Assembly (NCBI RefSeq): GCF_000741715.1
Contig: NZ_JGZN01000006.1
Span: forward strand, 124,001 to 188,000
Direction of reading: 5' to 3'
Length of the DNA: 64,000 nucleotides
Source: Bifidobacterium saguini DSM 23967
GTDB taxonomy: Bacteria > Actinomycetota > Actinomycetes > Actinomycetales > Bifidobacteriaceae
In this document: positions 43,258 to 52,673 of the stretch, piece after piece
How the letters are laid out: each line of letters opens with the position of its first letter
Numbering within the stretch: the stretch's first letter is position 1
Notes under the pieces: model-generated
The model's input: only the letters and a program-made list of their open reading frames with translations
Database searches by the model: none
Told to the model about the DNA's origin: nothing
Made by a program: the position numbers and the translations under genes

Positions 43258-44993
43258 TGCTGGAAGAGCTTGATATCCGCAATCTTGGGCCGATTCACGA
43301 GGCCACCATTGCTCCGGCTCCAGGCATGACCGCCATCACCGGTGAAACCGGAGCCGGCAAATCCATGCTGCTGTCTGCGCTTAGTCTGATTTCCGGTGGG
43401 CCGGCCGATGCCGGCCGTGTCACCACAGGAGCGGATGAGGCCTGGACTCAGGGCATTTTCGCTGTACATGATGATGCCTCTGCCGCGAGCATTGCGCATG
43501 AGGCCGGTGTCGACGCAGAAGATGGCGAATTATTTCTCTCTCGCACCGTTAAGGCGGCAGGCCGCTCGCGTGCTGTTCTGGGCGGCAAAAGCGTGCCCAA
43601 ATCCGTGCTCGCCAGTGTGGCTGGCGAGCTCGTAACCATTCACGGACAAGCCGAGCAGTTGAAAATCGCATCCGCTGCGCGCCAACGTGAATTCTTGGAT
43701 AGGGCTGCCGGCGACGATGCCGAACTCGATGCTTATCGTGCAGCATGGCGGGCGCTCGCTGACTTAGACGAGAAACTTGCGCGCTTGCGCTCGCAGGAAT
43801 CGTCGGCTCGTCAACGTGCCGACTATCTGCGCGAATCGGTGGAACATATCAACGAAATCGATCCTCATCCGGGAGAGGATGAAGATCTCAAGGCGAAGCG
43901 CGATCGTATTGAAAACGCAGCTGATATTGCGGAAGGCGTCTCTCGTGCACTCGCTGCGTTGGACTCCTCGCAGTTGGAATTTGATTCTTCTTCCGATAGT
44001 GCAAGTGCTTCGGATCTGCTACTGCAGGCGGCTCAGGCTTTGCGTGGCATTCATGCGTCGGGTGATTTCAACGAGCTTGCCGATCGGCTTGAATCATTGA
44101 ACGCTGAATTGCAGGATGTGGTGTTCACCTTGTCCGGTCATTTGGACGAGGACTTTGGCGATGCCGACTTGGATACGTTGAATGCGCGGATTCATGAGTT
44201 GGGGGAGTTGACCCGCCGTTGGGGTCCTACTTTGACCGATGTTATTGCTTGGCGGGATAAGGCTGCTTTTGAGATTGAAGACCTGGATGCTTCTCCTGAG
44301 AAGCTTGCCGAGCTTGAATCTCAGCGCGCGGATTTGCATCATAAGGCCGTTGCGGCAGCGGATGTGTTAAGCCACGTTAGAGCGGTCGCGGCTGCGCAAT
44401 TGGCTCATCGGGTCACCTCGGAATTGGAATCGTTGGCTATGGCGGGCGCATCGTTGGAAATTCAGGTTTCCAGGCGGGATGCTTTGGATGCCAACGGCGG
44501 TGACGATATCGCATTCCTGTTTACTCCGTATGAGGGTTCTCCGCAGTTGCCGATGGGCAAAAGCGCGTCGGGCGGCGAGTTGAGCCGCTTGATGCTTGCC
44601 TTGGAGCTGTCTGCGGCGGATATGCATGACGGACAATCGAATCATGATGGGGCCGACGCAAACTCTGATATGACGTTCATTTTTGATGAAGTCGATGCCG
44701 GCGTTGGAGGCAAGGCTGCAGCTGAACTGGGCAAGCGTCTAGCTCGTCTGGCGCGTACTTCGCAGGTGATTGTGGTGACGCATTTGGCACAGGTGGCTTC
44801 TTGGGCAGACAGCCAGTTTGTGGTCACCAAGATTCCACCGGATGCTGATGACGATGCTGTGGGAGTCGTGACCACGGTGGATGAGGTCGCCGATGATGCT
44901 CGCGTGCATGAAATCGCGCGTATGCTCTCCGGATCCGAATCCGAAGCCTCTCTCGATCACGCCCGCGAACTGCTGAAGGAGTCAGTGCTGTGA
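43257..44993 (+). CDS. recN: DNA repair protein RecN
   Basis: SMC-like ATPase for double-strand break repair; holds DNA ends. GETGAGKSM is Walker A; SASGGELSRLMLALEL is the ABC signature; FDEVDAGVGGKAA is Walker B. A coiled-coil (about 160-380) separates the two halves. 578 residues. Coupled to nadK upstream and overlaps the HAD gene downstream by four bases (GTGA). The order tlyA-nadK-recN is conserved in Gram-positives. Confidence 0.95.
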   Translation: MLEELDIRNLGPIHEATIAPAPGMTAITGETGAGKSMLLSALSLISGGPADAGRVTTGADEAWTQGIFAVHDDASAASIAHEAGVDAEDGELFLSRTVKAAGRSRAVLGGKSVPKSVLASVAGELVTIHGQAEQLKIASAARQREFLDRAAGDDAELDAYRAAWRALADLDEKLARLRSQESSARQRADYLRESVEHINEIDPHPGEDEDLKAKRDRIENAADIAEGVSRALAALDSSQLEFDSSSDSASASDLLLQAAQALRGIHASGDFNELADRLESLNAELQDVVFTLSGHLDEDFGDADLDTLNARIHELGELTRRWGPTLTDVIAWRDKAAFEIEDLDASPEKLAELESQRADLHHKAVAAADVLSHVRAVAAAQLAHRVTSELESLAMAGASLEIQVSRRDALDANGGDDIAFLFTPYEGSPQLPMGKSASGGELSRLMLALELSAADMHDGQSNHDGADANSDMTFIFDEVDAGVGGKAAAELGKRLARLARTSQVIVVTHLAQVASWADSQFVVTKIPPDADDDAVGVVTTVDEVADDARVHEIARMLSGSESEASLDHARELLKESVL

Positions 44994-45637
44994 GTAAAGC
45001 CGCCATCTTCGACCTTGACGGCACCTTACTCGATTCGATGGGTGTCTGGAATCAGATAGACATTGATTTTCTTGGTCGCCGTGGTATTGCCGTGCCGGCC
45101 GACTATATGACTACTGTGGCATCGATGCAGTTTCGGGAAATCGCTGAATACACTATTGCAAGATTCGATTTGCCGGATACACCTGAACAGTTGCTGGCTG
45201 AATGGGATGAGATGGCTCGCATCGCCTATGGCACCACGGTTCAAGCTAAGCCAGGAGCGGTGGAATATTTACGTGAGCTTAAGGCTGTCGGCGTGCGTTT
45301 AGGCGTTGCGACTACGCTGATGCCGCAGTTGCGTACCGCGGCTCTTGACCACTTGGGTATGAGCAAGTACTTTGATGTGATCGTTTCCGTGGATGATGCC
45401 GGGGGAGTTGGCAAATCCGAGCCAGATGTATATCTGTTTGCTGCCAGACGACTTGGGGTAAAACCGGAGGATTGCACGGTGTTCGAGGATTTGCTAGTGG
45501 CGATTCGCTCCGCCAAGTCGGCTGGCATGCAGGCTTGGGCCATGTATGACGATTCTTCGGCAGCCGACTGGCCGGAAATCACGCGCGTCGCCGATGGCGC
45601 GCTTCATGATTTTCATGACGCGCCGCGTTTGCATTAG
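44990..45637 (+). CDS. HAD superfamily hydrolase (phosphatase/phosphomutase)
   Basis: 215 residues, subfamily I with cap C1. FDLDGTLLDSMG holds the nucleophile Asp; VATTLMPQLRT motif 2; VGKSEPDVYLFAARRLG motif 3; CTVFEDLLVAIRSAKSAGM motif 4. It overlaps recN by GTGA, so it is the last gene of nadK-recN-HAD. Substrate unknown. A full copy of the GGCTCCCC repeat follows. Confidence 0.88.
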   Translation: MSKAAIFDLDGTLLDSMGVWNQIDIDFLGRRGIAVPADYMTTVASMQFREIAEYTIARFDLPDTPEQLLAEWDEMARIAYGTTVQAKPGAVEYLRELKAVGVRLGVATTLMPQLRTAALDHLGMSKYFDVIVSVDDAGGVGKSEPDVYLFAARRLGVKPEDCTVFEDLLVAIRSAKSAGMQAWAMYDDSSAADWPEITRVADGALHDFHDAPRLH

Positions 45638-45650
45638 CGGATCATGTTCT

Positions 45651-45698
45651 GGCTCCCCTCGCTGAGGGGGCTGTCAGCGTAGCTGACTGAGGGGAGTC
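45651..45698 (+). repeat. GGCTCCCC intergenic repeat, copy G
   Basis: GGCTCCCCTCGCTGAGGGG, GCTGTCAGCG, TAGCTGACTGAGGGGAGTC. Full-length copy between two converging genes (HAD hydrolase and GNAT). Confidence 0.85.
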
Positions 45699-45723
45699 AA
45701 AACATGCTGCGTCTCGACCTTAG

Positions 45724-46344
45724 TTAGAAAATCGACTGCAAATCAGCGCTGCGATTCGACTTGAACCGCTGACGTTCCAGCTCCTCGCCCTCCTGGCGTT
45801 CGGCCTTTTCGGATGCAATACGCTTCAGCAATGTGGCAGTCGGGGCGCGGTAAATGACTTCGTCGTATACACGACCATCACGCTCCACGACCTCAGCCTT
45901 ACGCTCGACTTCCTTAAAGCCGAGAGACTCAACCATGTGCCGCGCACGAAGGTTGAACGACCAGACTTTCACGGTAATGGTTTTCGCTTTGAGTTGATTG
46001 GCGGCGAGCTGAATACCGAGTTTCATGGCCTGATTGCCATAGCCAAGACCCTGGAAATACGGGCCGATGAGAATGCCCATCGTAGCGTCGCGATCCGGAT
46101 CTTCACAATTCCATGCGGCGATGTGACCGATGGGCATGCCACCTGGATCCAATACGGTCCGACCGAACCGGTGGCTGTCGTCGGTGTCGCTCCATCCGTG
46201 GAACTGGGCATCCACCCGTTCTCGCGGAAGGGTGTCAGTGGTGACCCTGCATCCATCCGCAACGGATGCATCATTCCACCAAGCTTCAAGGTATGGGTAA
46301 TCATTTGGCTCTGTAGTGCGCAAGGTAACAACGTTGTTTGGCAT
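45724..46344 (-). CDS. GNAT family N-acetyltransferase
   Basis: 206-residue acetyltransferase fold. The acetyl-CoA loop is GPYFQGLGYGNQAMKLG (the Q/R-x-x-G-x-G/A pattern), followed by the usual beta strand VKVWSFNLRARHMVESLGFKEV. An Ala/Glu/Arg-rich tail follows. The start at 46344 is chosen for GAAAGGGG ahead of it, over an upstream in-frame ATG. It runs divergently from the GntR gene across 246 bases. Substrate unknown. Confidence 0.86.
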   Translation of the reverse strand: MPNNVVTLRTTEPNDYPYLEAWWNDASVADGCRVTTDTLPRERVDAQFHGWSDTDDSHRFGRTVLDPGGMPIGHIAAWNCEDPDRDATMGILIGPYFQGLGYGNQAMKLGIQLAANQLKAKTITVKVWSFNLRARHMVESLGFKEVERKAEVVERDGRVYDEVIYRAPTATLLKRIASEKAERQEGEELERQRFKSNRSADLQSIF

Positions 46345-46501
46345 AGCAAGCCCCTTTCCAGTGCCATTGTATGCATGCCTTATGTTTCGACTCGTAGACG
46401 GAAAGTTCTTCTGCTGCATTGTTTATCAAGTGTTCACACATTGCCTTGCAAGAAATATTCATGCCGTCAAACAGAGCTGTTGTACTGTTATGTAACACAC
46501 C

Positions 46502-46540
46502 TTGACAGTTGGCGATAACAGTTATACTGTGATGTATAAC
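46502..46540 (+). promoter_or_regulatory. Promoter and palindromic operator of the GntR-ABC operon
   Basis: GTTATAC (46521-46527) and GTATAAC (46534-46540) form a perfect inverted repeat spaced by six bases. TTGACA (46502-46507) and TATACT (46523-46528) make a possible promoter with 15-base spacing. The operator overlaps the -10, as expected for repression by the GntR protein downstream. Confidence 0.75.
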
Positions 46541-46590
46541 AGCTAAACAGCTGCGAGCGCTATAACGGAAAATAATCGAAAGGGGCATAG

Positions 46591-46971
46591 GTGAAACTGA
46601 TCATCTCATCCGTGTCCGGTGAACCTATCTACGAGCAAATCAAGAACCAGATTCGTGCGAGTGTGTTGAACGGCGAACTCAAAGCGGGGGAGGCGCTGCC
46701 TTCCTTGCGCAAGCTGGCCAAGGAACTGCGCATTTCCGTGCTCACTGTCACCAGGGCGTACAACGAGTTGGCCGATGAGGGTGTGGTGCAGAATATCCAG
46801 GGCAAAGGCACGTTCGTGATGGACAAAGGCAATGAGTTGATGCGTAATCAGCTTGAGGCCCAGGCCCGTACGAGCCTTGCCGAAGCCGTCTGCGCGGCCA
46901 AGGCCGCCGACATCCCGCTTGCCGATTTGGAAACGATGCTCGCCAAGGAATACCAGAAACATCCTTCGTAG
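46591..46971 (+). CDS. GntR family regulator, YtrA subfamily
   Basis: 126-residue DNA-binding protein. N-terminal winged helix (GEPIYEQIKNQIRASVLNGELKAGEALPSLRKLAKELRIS-type, with SLRKLAKELRIS and TRAYNELADEGVV) and a short all-alpha C-terminus with no ligand domain, as in the YtrA group. GTG start with GAAAGGGG. It heads the ABC transporter genes and sits below a palindromic operator, so it most likely represses its own operon. YtrA-type operons respond to cell-envelope stress in other Gram-positives. Confidence 0.92.
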   Translation: MKLIISSVSGEPIYEQIKNQIRASVLNGELKAGEALPSLRKLAKELRISVLTVTRAYNELADEGVVQNIQGKGTFVMDKGNELMRNQLEAQARTSLAEAVCAAKAADIPLADLETMLAKEYQKHPS

Positions 46972-47021
46972 GCTCCCCTTGTCAGGGGAGCTGGCGTGCG
47001 AAGCACGACTGAGGGGTAGTC
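46971..47021 (+). repeat. GGCTCCCC intergenic repeat, copy H
   Basis: GGCTCCCCTTGTCAGGGG plus AGC, then GCGTGCGAAGCACG (different second stem), ACTGAGGGG, TAGTC. Its first base is the last base of the GntR stop codon, so it sits inside the operon between regulator and ABC ATPase. Confidence 0.75.
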
Positions 47022-47075
47022 ACACGGATGACGGGCATTTACTGCTCGTCGTCTAATGAAAGGCAAGGCATTGCT

Positions 47076-48002
47076 ATGACCATTGATCAATCGCCGGTGG
47101 CGTTGTCCATCACCGGCGCAACCAAGCATTACGATTCCGGTTTCACGCTGGACGACATCACCTTCGACTTGCCGGCCGGCTACATCATGGGCCTTATCGG
47201 CCCGAACGGCACCGGCAAATCCACGCTGATCAAGCTCATCCTGAACATGATCCACCGCGATGCCGGTGAAATCCATGTGCTGGGCCTCGATAATATAGCC
47301 GACGAGGAGACCGTCAAGGAAAACCTCGGCGTGGTCTTTGACTCCAGCTATTTCATCGAAATGTGGACGGTGAACAAGGTCGAGCAGGCTATGGCGCCGA
47401 TGTACCTCGCGTGGGACCATGCCGCGTTTGACGGTTATCTCACACGCTTCGGCCTGGACCGCAGGAAGCGTGTAAAGGAGCTTTCCCGCGGCATGCAGAT
47501 GAAGCTCATGCTTGCCGTGGCGCTGAGTCATGACGCCAAACTGTTGGTGCTCGACGAGCCCACCAGTGGTCTCGATGTGCTCGCCCGCGACGAGCTCATG
47601 GATATCCTCCAGAACTACATTGCGGATGGGGAACGCAGTGTGCTGTTCTCCACGCACATCACCGCCGACCTCGAGCGGGCCGCCGACTTCATCACCTACA
47701 TCACGCGCGGCAAACTCTATTTCACCGGTCCCAAGGACGAATTCGAGGAATCCTTCCGACTGGTCAAAGGCGGGCCGGAGGATTTGGTGCCTGACGTCAG
47801 GGGTGTAGCGGTCGGCATCCACCGCTATGAGACCGGCTTCGATGCACTCGTGCGTGCCGAGGACCTTAGCAAAATCGCAGGGCTCAAAGCCGAAGACGGG
47901 CGGCATGGGATGGTGCCGCTCGCTGTCGAACCGGCCTCCATTGACGACATCATTCGCCTGACTAATGCGGATGATGCTGTACATGCAATGGAGGTGGCGT
48001 GA
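47076..48002 (+). CDS. ABC transporter ATP-binding protein (YtrB-like)
   Basis: 308-residue ATPase. Walker A GPNGTGKST, signature LSRGMQMKLML (variant), Walker B LLVLDEPTSGLD and the switch His in STHITADLE are present. The C-terminal 90 residues are an extension of the kind seen in ABC-2 exporters. The ATG at 47076 is preferred over the earlier start; AGGCAAGG lies upstream. Followed directly by two permease genes, so it energises an efflux or envelope-related complex. Confidence 0.92.
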   Translation: MTIDQSPVALSITGATKHYDSGFTLDDITFDLPAGYIMGLIGPNGTGKSTLIKLILNMIHRDAGEIHVLGLDNIADEETVKENLGVVFDSSYFIEMWTVNKVEQAMAPMYLAWDHAAFDGYLTRFGLDRRKRVKELSRGMQMKLMLAVALSHDAKLLVLDEPTSGLDVLARDELMDILQNYIADGERSVLFSTHITADLERAADFITYITRGKLYFTGPKDEFEESFRLVKGGPEDLVPDVRGVAVGIHRYETGFDALVRAEDLSKIAGLKAEDGRHGMVPLAVEPASIDDIIRLTNADDAVHAMEVA

Positions 48003-48718
48003 TGACCGGGATATGGCGTGCCTTTGGATTGGATGTGCGGCGGATTACTTCACAGGGCGTGTTCTCGATACTGGTCCTGCTCATAGGATTTCCCGCGGCG
48101 ATAATACTGCTCGGAAGTATCTCAGGCGGTGTCAGTTATATGCCCGGAGCCGCTATCGGTGGTGTCTCCGCGATGCTTGCCTTGCTGCCGCTCAACGCGT
48201 TCACTTTTGAACAGCAGGGGCAGAACAACTGGATGAACGGCATTATTCCGGTTCGTCGTGTTCATCAGGTGATTGGCCGGTATCTCGTAGTTGGTGCATG
48301 CATGCTGATTTTGGCATTGGAGGTTGCGGTTTGTGTCAGTACCGGCATGCTATTTGAGTCCGGGCTGATTCAGTTTTCTGCGATGGCAATATCTGTGCTG
48401 ACTGCGATTGTGATGTATGCGCTGTTCGAATCGGTGATGATTCCACTGTGCTACCGGTTCATGTATCAGAAGGCATTGCTGACGATGATGCTCATCTGCA
48501 TTGGACTCGGTGCGGCGATAGCCGCCATATTCGCATTGCTCGCCAAACTGGCTCCGGCTTTGATTGACGCTCTCATCTCATGGGTGGCCTCTTCGGTCGA
48601 GGTCATGTCGGGTGCGGGTGTGGTCTGGCCGGCTCTGGGCGGAGTGGTTCTGACGACCGCTGCTGTGGCTGCATCACTTGCCGTGTCGCTGCGCATCTAT
48701 CTTGTGAAGGAGTTCTGA
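48002..48718 (+). CDS. ABC-2 type transporter permease
   Basis: 238-residue membrane protein with about six hydrophobic helices and no signal peptide. It overlaps the ATPase gene stop (GTGATG) and shares its stop with the next start (TGATG), so the permeases are coupled. GGAGG lies seven bases before the ATG at 48002; GTG at 47999 is an alternative. Second of the three transporter genes; substrate unknown. Confidence 0.8.
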   Translation: MTGIWRAFGLDVRRITSQGVFSILVLLIGFPAAIILLGSISGGVSYMPGAAIGGVSAMLALLPLNAFTFEQQGQNNWMNGIIPVRRVHQVIGRYLVVGACMLILALEVAVCVSTGMLFESGLIQFSAMAISVLTAIVMYALFESVMIPLCYRFMYQKALLTMMLICIGLGAAIAAIFALLAKLAPALIDALISWVASSVEVMSGAGVVWPALGGVVLTTAAVAASLAVSLRIYLVKEF

Positions 48719-49437
48719 TGGTATCCGCGTCGAGCAAGAACATTCACCTGCATGCCGAGCGTATTGCTTTGCGTATGGATTTCGCTGCTCTCACCGGAAA
48801 TTCCACGGTGCTGAATGTTATCGCATTCCTGGCCCCGCTGGTATTTACCGCGTTCACCTGGCAATCGGGGCCGGATGAATCAGGCCTGCCGCTCACGGTT
48901 ATGTCGTATCTGACCGTTATGTACTGGGTCGCATCTATCGCCGTATTATTCCAATTCAACAGTGACAATCAGCTGGCTTCGGCTCGAATGATTGGTGTGA
49001 TGCCGGTATCCCGCCGCACGCAGGTCAATATGCGCTACTGCTCGGCAGGTGTGCTGTTCCTGATTTGCTTTACGGAACTCGCCATCGAAATCGCATTGTC
49101 CAAACTGTGGTTCGGCATCGGCTTGAGCGCGCTCTCCACGGTTGTGCCGCTCGCCATGTCCGCTTTCGTGGTGTTGGCTGCCATAGTGATTCCGGTGTTC
49201 TATTCCTGCGCTGATTTCGTCAAGGCCTATTCAAGGCTGTTCACCGGTGCGATCACCCTATTCTTCGCCGCGCAGATCATCCTGCTGCTTTTGCCTGACG
49301 GCATGCGCTCGCAGGTGCTGTCTACGTCCATCACGGTATCGCCAATCGGTTGGATTGCGATGGCAGCCATCGCCATCGTGGCCCTTATCTCCTCCTACCG
49401 CATCTCCCTGCGCATCTGGAGTGCTAAAGAGCTGTAA
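48718..49437 (+). CDS. ABC-2 type transporter permease, second
   Basis: 239-residue membrane protein with six predicted helices, related in layout to the preceding one (both start with a short cytoplasmic leader and a pair of helices around residue 30). The ATG overlaps the previous stop. With the ATPase and GntR regulator it makes a four-gene YtrA-type operon. The chain ends in helices with a short charged tail (SAKEL). Confidence 0.8.
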   Translation: MVSASSKNIHLHAERIALRMDFAALTGNSTVLNVIAFLAPLVFTAFTWQSGPDESGLPLTVMSYLTVMYWVASIAVLFQFNSDNQLASARMIGVMPVSRRTQVNMRYCSAGVLFLICFTELAIEIALSKLWFGIGLSALSTVVPLAMSAFVVLAAIVIPVFYSCADFVKAYSRLFTGAITLFFAAQIILLLLPDGMRSQVLSTSITVSPIGWIAMAAIAIVALISSYRISLRIWSAKEL

Positions 49438-49460
49438 TCGATTTCTCTTTTGAAATGGAA

Positions 49461-49483
49461 AAGGGCTCCCGGTAGGGAGCCCT
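49461..49483 (-). terminator. Terminator for thrC (also near end of ABC operon)
   Basis: AGGGCTCCC (49462-49470) pairs with GGGAGCCCT (49475-49483). On the minus strand it is followed by TTTTCC, giving a weak T-run. It lies between converging genes. Confidence 0.8.
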
Positions 49484-49508
49484 AGTATCTACGACTGCGT
49501 TGGCCTGA

Positions 49509-50999
49509 TCACAGCGATTCGGCGGCGTTGGCCACGAAACGCTCCATGCCGTCGATCGGCACGACCGCGTTGAAACGCACGTCGGCGTTCTCCAGTCCTC
49601 GCAGGGCAGCCGGGGCGGTGATGCCGGTTTCGCGCGAGAGTACATCCATGCACTCGAAATCGGTGCCGGTGGCATCGAATCCAAGAGACTCGTTCACCAC
49701 GCGCGGGAACTTGTACGGGCTCGCGGTGGACAGAATCACACGCGGGGTCAGCGGATCGCGCGGCATCTGCTGGGCTACGAAGTATGCGCAGGCGGTGTGC
49801 GGATCAATCACGTAATGGTTCTTGTTCCAACAGTCGGCGATCATCTCGCGCACCTGATCCTCGTTGGCCCAACCGCAGCCGAACAGTTGACGGATCTTGG
49901 CCAGCAGCGGCTCTGGAACCTCATACGTGCCCCAGTTCTTGAGATCGTTCATCAGCATGGAAATCAGGCGAGTGTCACCCTCGGAGAAGTAGTAGAGCAT
50001 ACGCTCCAAGTTCGAGGAGATGAGAATATCCATCGAGGGGGAGATAGTCTGGAAGAACGGACGCTGACGGTTGTAGGTGCCAGTGGTCAGGAACTCGAAC
50101 AGCACATTGTTCTTATCGGAAGCCACCACCAAGTGCTTGACCGGCAGGCCGAGCAGCTTGGCATAGTAGCCGGCAAGAATATCGCCGAAGTTGCCGGTCG
50201 GTACCACGAACTCCACCTCATCGCCAACATTGATTACCTGATCGGCGAGCAGCTGAGCATATGCGGAGAAGTAGTAGACCACCTGCGGCACCAAGCGACC
50301 CACGTTGATGGAATTGGCGGAGGAAAGCACCACATGCGAATCCTTGGCAAGGCGCTCGGCCAGAACCTTATCGCCGAAGATGCGCTTGACTGCGGACTGG
50401 GCGTCATCGAAGTTACCTTCCACAGCGGCCACATTCACGTTGGCGCCTGTCTGCGTAGTCATCTGCAGTTCCTGCACCTGGCTCACCTTGCCTTCCGGAT
50501 AGAAGACGGTGATGGCAGTGCCCGGAGCATCAGCGAAACCGGCCAGCGCAGCCTTGCCGGTGTCTCCAGAAGTGGCCGTGAGAATCATGATCTTTTCGTT
50601 TTGGTCGCCATCGGCCGGCGTGGTATGCGCCATGAAACGCGGCAGAATTTGCAGGGCCACGTCCTTGAATGCAGAAGTCGGGCCGTTGAACAGCTCGAGA
50701 ATGTAATCCTCGCCCAAAGACTTCAACGGGGTGATGCGCTCATCGGACCACTGCGAGCCATAGGCGTCAGTGATGCACTGGGCAAGCTCTTCAGCGGTGA
50801 AGTCCGGCAGTAGTGCGCCGAGCACATTGGCGGCGATCTCTTGATAGGTCTTGCCGGCCAAGTCGGCGATATCCACCTTGGTCTTACCCAAATCGTCCGA
50901 GACGAACAGGCCGCCGTCATCGGCGATACCTTTACGAATCGCCTGCTTGGCGGTCAGCGAATCGGTGGTGCTGCGAGTGGAATGGAAGGTGGTAGCCAC
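49509..50999 (-). CDS. thrC: Threonine synthase
   Basis: PLP enzyme turning O-phosphohomoserine into threonine. The lysine that binds PLP is in FNGPTSAFKDVALQ; phosphate-binding SGDTGKAALAGF and VPTGNFGDILAGYYA are present. 496 residues, the long type I form as in yeast and E. coli. GTG start with AAAGGA. Monocistronic, converging on the ABC operon and divergent from glyA. Confidence 0.95.
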   Translation of the reverse strand: MATTFHSTRSTTDSLTAKQAIRKGIADDGGLFVSDDLGKTKVDIADLAGKTYQEIAANVLGALLPDFTAEELAQCITDAYGSQWSDERITPLKSLGEDYILELFNGPTSAFKDVALQILPRFMAHTTPADGDQNEKIMILTATSGDTGKAALAGFADAPGTAITVFYPEGKVSQVQELQMTTQTGANVNVAAVEGNFDDAQSAVKRIFGDKVLAERLAKDSHVVLSSANSINVGRLVPQVVYYFSAYAQLLADQVINVGDEVEFVVPTGNFGDILAGYYAKLLGLPVKHLVVASDKNNVLFEFLTTGTYNRQRPFFQTISPSMDILISSNLERMLYYFSEGDTRLISMLMNDLKNWGTYEVPEPLLAKIRQLFGCGWANEDQVREMIADCWNKNHYVIDPHTACAYFVAQQMPRDPLTPRVILSTASPYKFPRVVNESLGFDATGTDFECMDVLSRETGITAPAALRGLENADVRFNAVVPIDGMERFVANAAESL

Positions 51000-51241
51000 G
51001 ATAATCCTTTGAATCTTGAAGCCAGAAAGGTTTGAAAAATCTACTTTAGTTTACCGTGCGGCATGGGCAGTCAGCTGTTTTCGTCTCGTTTATCAGGTGG
51101 GGTACAGGTTCCCGGCGTTTCATGGAAAAGTCCAAGTGGTGAGACATGCCACAACTAGCAGGAAACAGTACCGCTACAAAAGTTCAATACAGTGCAACAC
51201 GAACGGCAAACCAGTCGTTATCCACACCTTAAGGAGCACAG

Positions 51242-52548
51242 ATGACCGCTTCATCCCATGCACAAACCGCAACCGACGCTTTCAACGCTCCCATCAGCGC
51301 TGCAGATCCGGAAATCGCCGAGCTGCTTGATTCCGAACTTCGCCGCCAGCAGGGCGGTCTTGAAATGATCGCCTCCGAAAACTTCGTGCCGCGTGCGGTA
51401 TTGCAGTGCCAGGCTCTGTGCTCACCAACAAGTACGCCGAAGGTTACCCGGGCCGCCGCTACTACGGTGGCTGCGAATTCGTCGACCAGATCGAAACCAT
51501 CGCCCGTGAACGCGTTAAGAAACTGTTCGGCGCCGAATACGCCAACGTGCAGCCTCACTCCGGTGCACAGGCCAACGCAGCCGTCTATCAGGCGCTCGTC
51601 AAGCCCGGCGACACCGTGCTCGGCCTGGCTCTCGACCACGGCGGCCACCTGACCCACGGCATGAAGATCAACTTCTCCGGCAAGTTCTACCACGCCGAAG
51701 CCTACGGCGTGAACCCGGAGACCTTCCGCATCGACCCGGAAATCATCCGCCAGCGCGCGCTCGAAGTGCACCCGGCCATGATTATCGGCGGCTGGTCCGC
51801 CTACCCGCGCATTGAGGACTTCAAGGCCATGAAGGAGATCGCCGACGAAGTCGGTGCCAAGTTCTGGGTTGATATGGCCCACTTCGCCGGTCTGGTGGCC
51901 GCTGGCCTGCACCCGAGCCCGGTGCCGTATGCCGACGTGGTTTCCTCCACTGCCCACAAGACGCTCGGCGGTCCTCGTTCCGGCTTCATTCTGGCCAAGC
52001 AGGAGTACGCCAAGAAGCTCAACTCCTCTGTGTTCCCAGGCCAGCAGGGCGGTCCGCTCATGCATGTGGTGGCCGGCAAGGCCGTGAGTTTCAAGGTGGC
52101 TGGCACCCCGGAGTTCAAGGATCGTATGCAGCGCACGCTCGACGGCGCCAAGATTCTCGCCGACCGTCTGATGGCCGATGACGTCAAGGCCAATGGCATC
52201 TCCGTGCTGACCGGTGGCACCGACGTACATCTGGTGATGGTCGACCTGCGCAACTCCGAGATGGACGGCAAGCAGGGCGAGGATCTGCTCGCTCAGTGCG
52301 GCATCACCATCAACCGCAACACCGTGCCGTTCGACCCACGCCCGGCCTCGGTCGCTTCCGGCCTGCGCATCGGTACCTCCGCATTGGCCACCCGTGGCTT
52401 CGGGCCGAAGGAATACGAGGAGGTCGCCGATATCATCGGTACCGCTCTCGCAGCCGGCCCGTCCGCAGACGTGGAGACCCTGAAGGCTCGCGTGGACAAG
52501 CTTGTTGAGGACTTCCCGCTCTACCCGGACCTCGACCAGATTCACTGA
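51242..52548 (+). pseudogene. glyA: Serine hydroxymethyltransferase with a single-base frameshift
   Basis: Cytoplasmic PLP enzyme that makes glycine and methylene-tetrahydrofolate from serine; normally essential. The reading frame from the ATG at 51242 encodes [18 protein letters not shown] and [16 protein letters not shown], then leaves the family at about 51412. The rest, with [20 protein letters not shown] and the PLP-Lys motif [14 protein letters not shown], continues in the next frame to 52548. One extra G at AGG in 51411-51413 would restore GGC-TCT-GTG and give about 435 residues, the usual length. Either a sequencing error or a real mutation. Confidence 0.9.
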
Positions 52549-52588
52549 GCTGTGCGCTGAGTCTGCCACTCGGCCGCAATAGCATATT

Positions 52589-52614
52589 GGCTCCCTGAAA
52601 GGGGAGCCTTTTCT
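52589..52614 (+). terminator. Terminator of glyA
   Basis: GGCTCCC (52589 onward) and GGGGAGCC form a short stem around TGAAA, followed by TTTTCT. It resembles the first stem of the GGCTCCCC repeat family. Confidence 0.8.
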
Positions 52615-52673
52615 ATGCCTAAAACCGAGCCGAAACAAGCGGTGTGCCGCATTGTGAGCTACCCTTATCTGTT

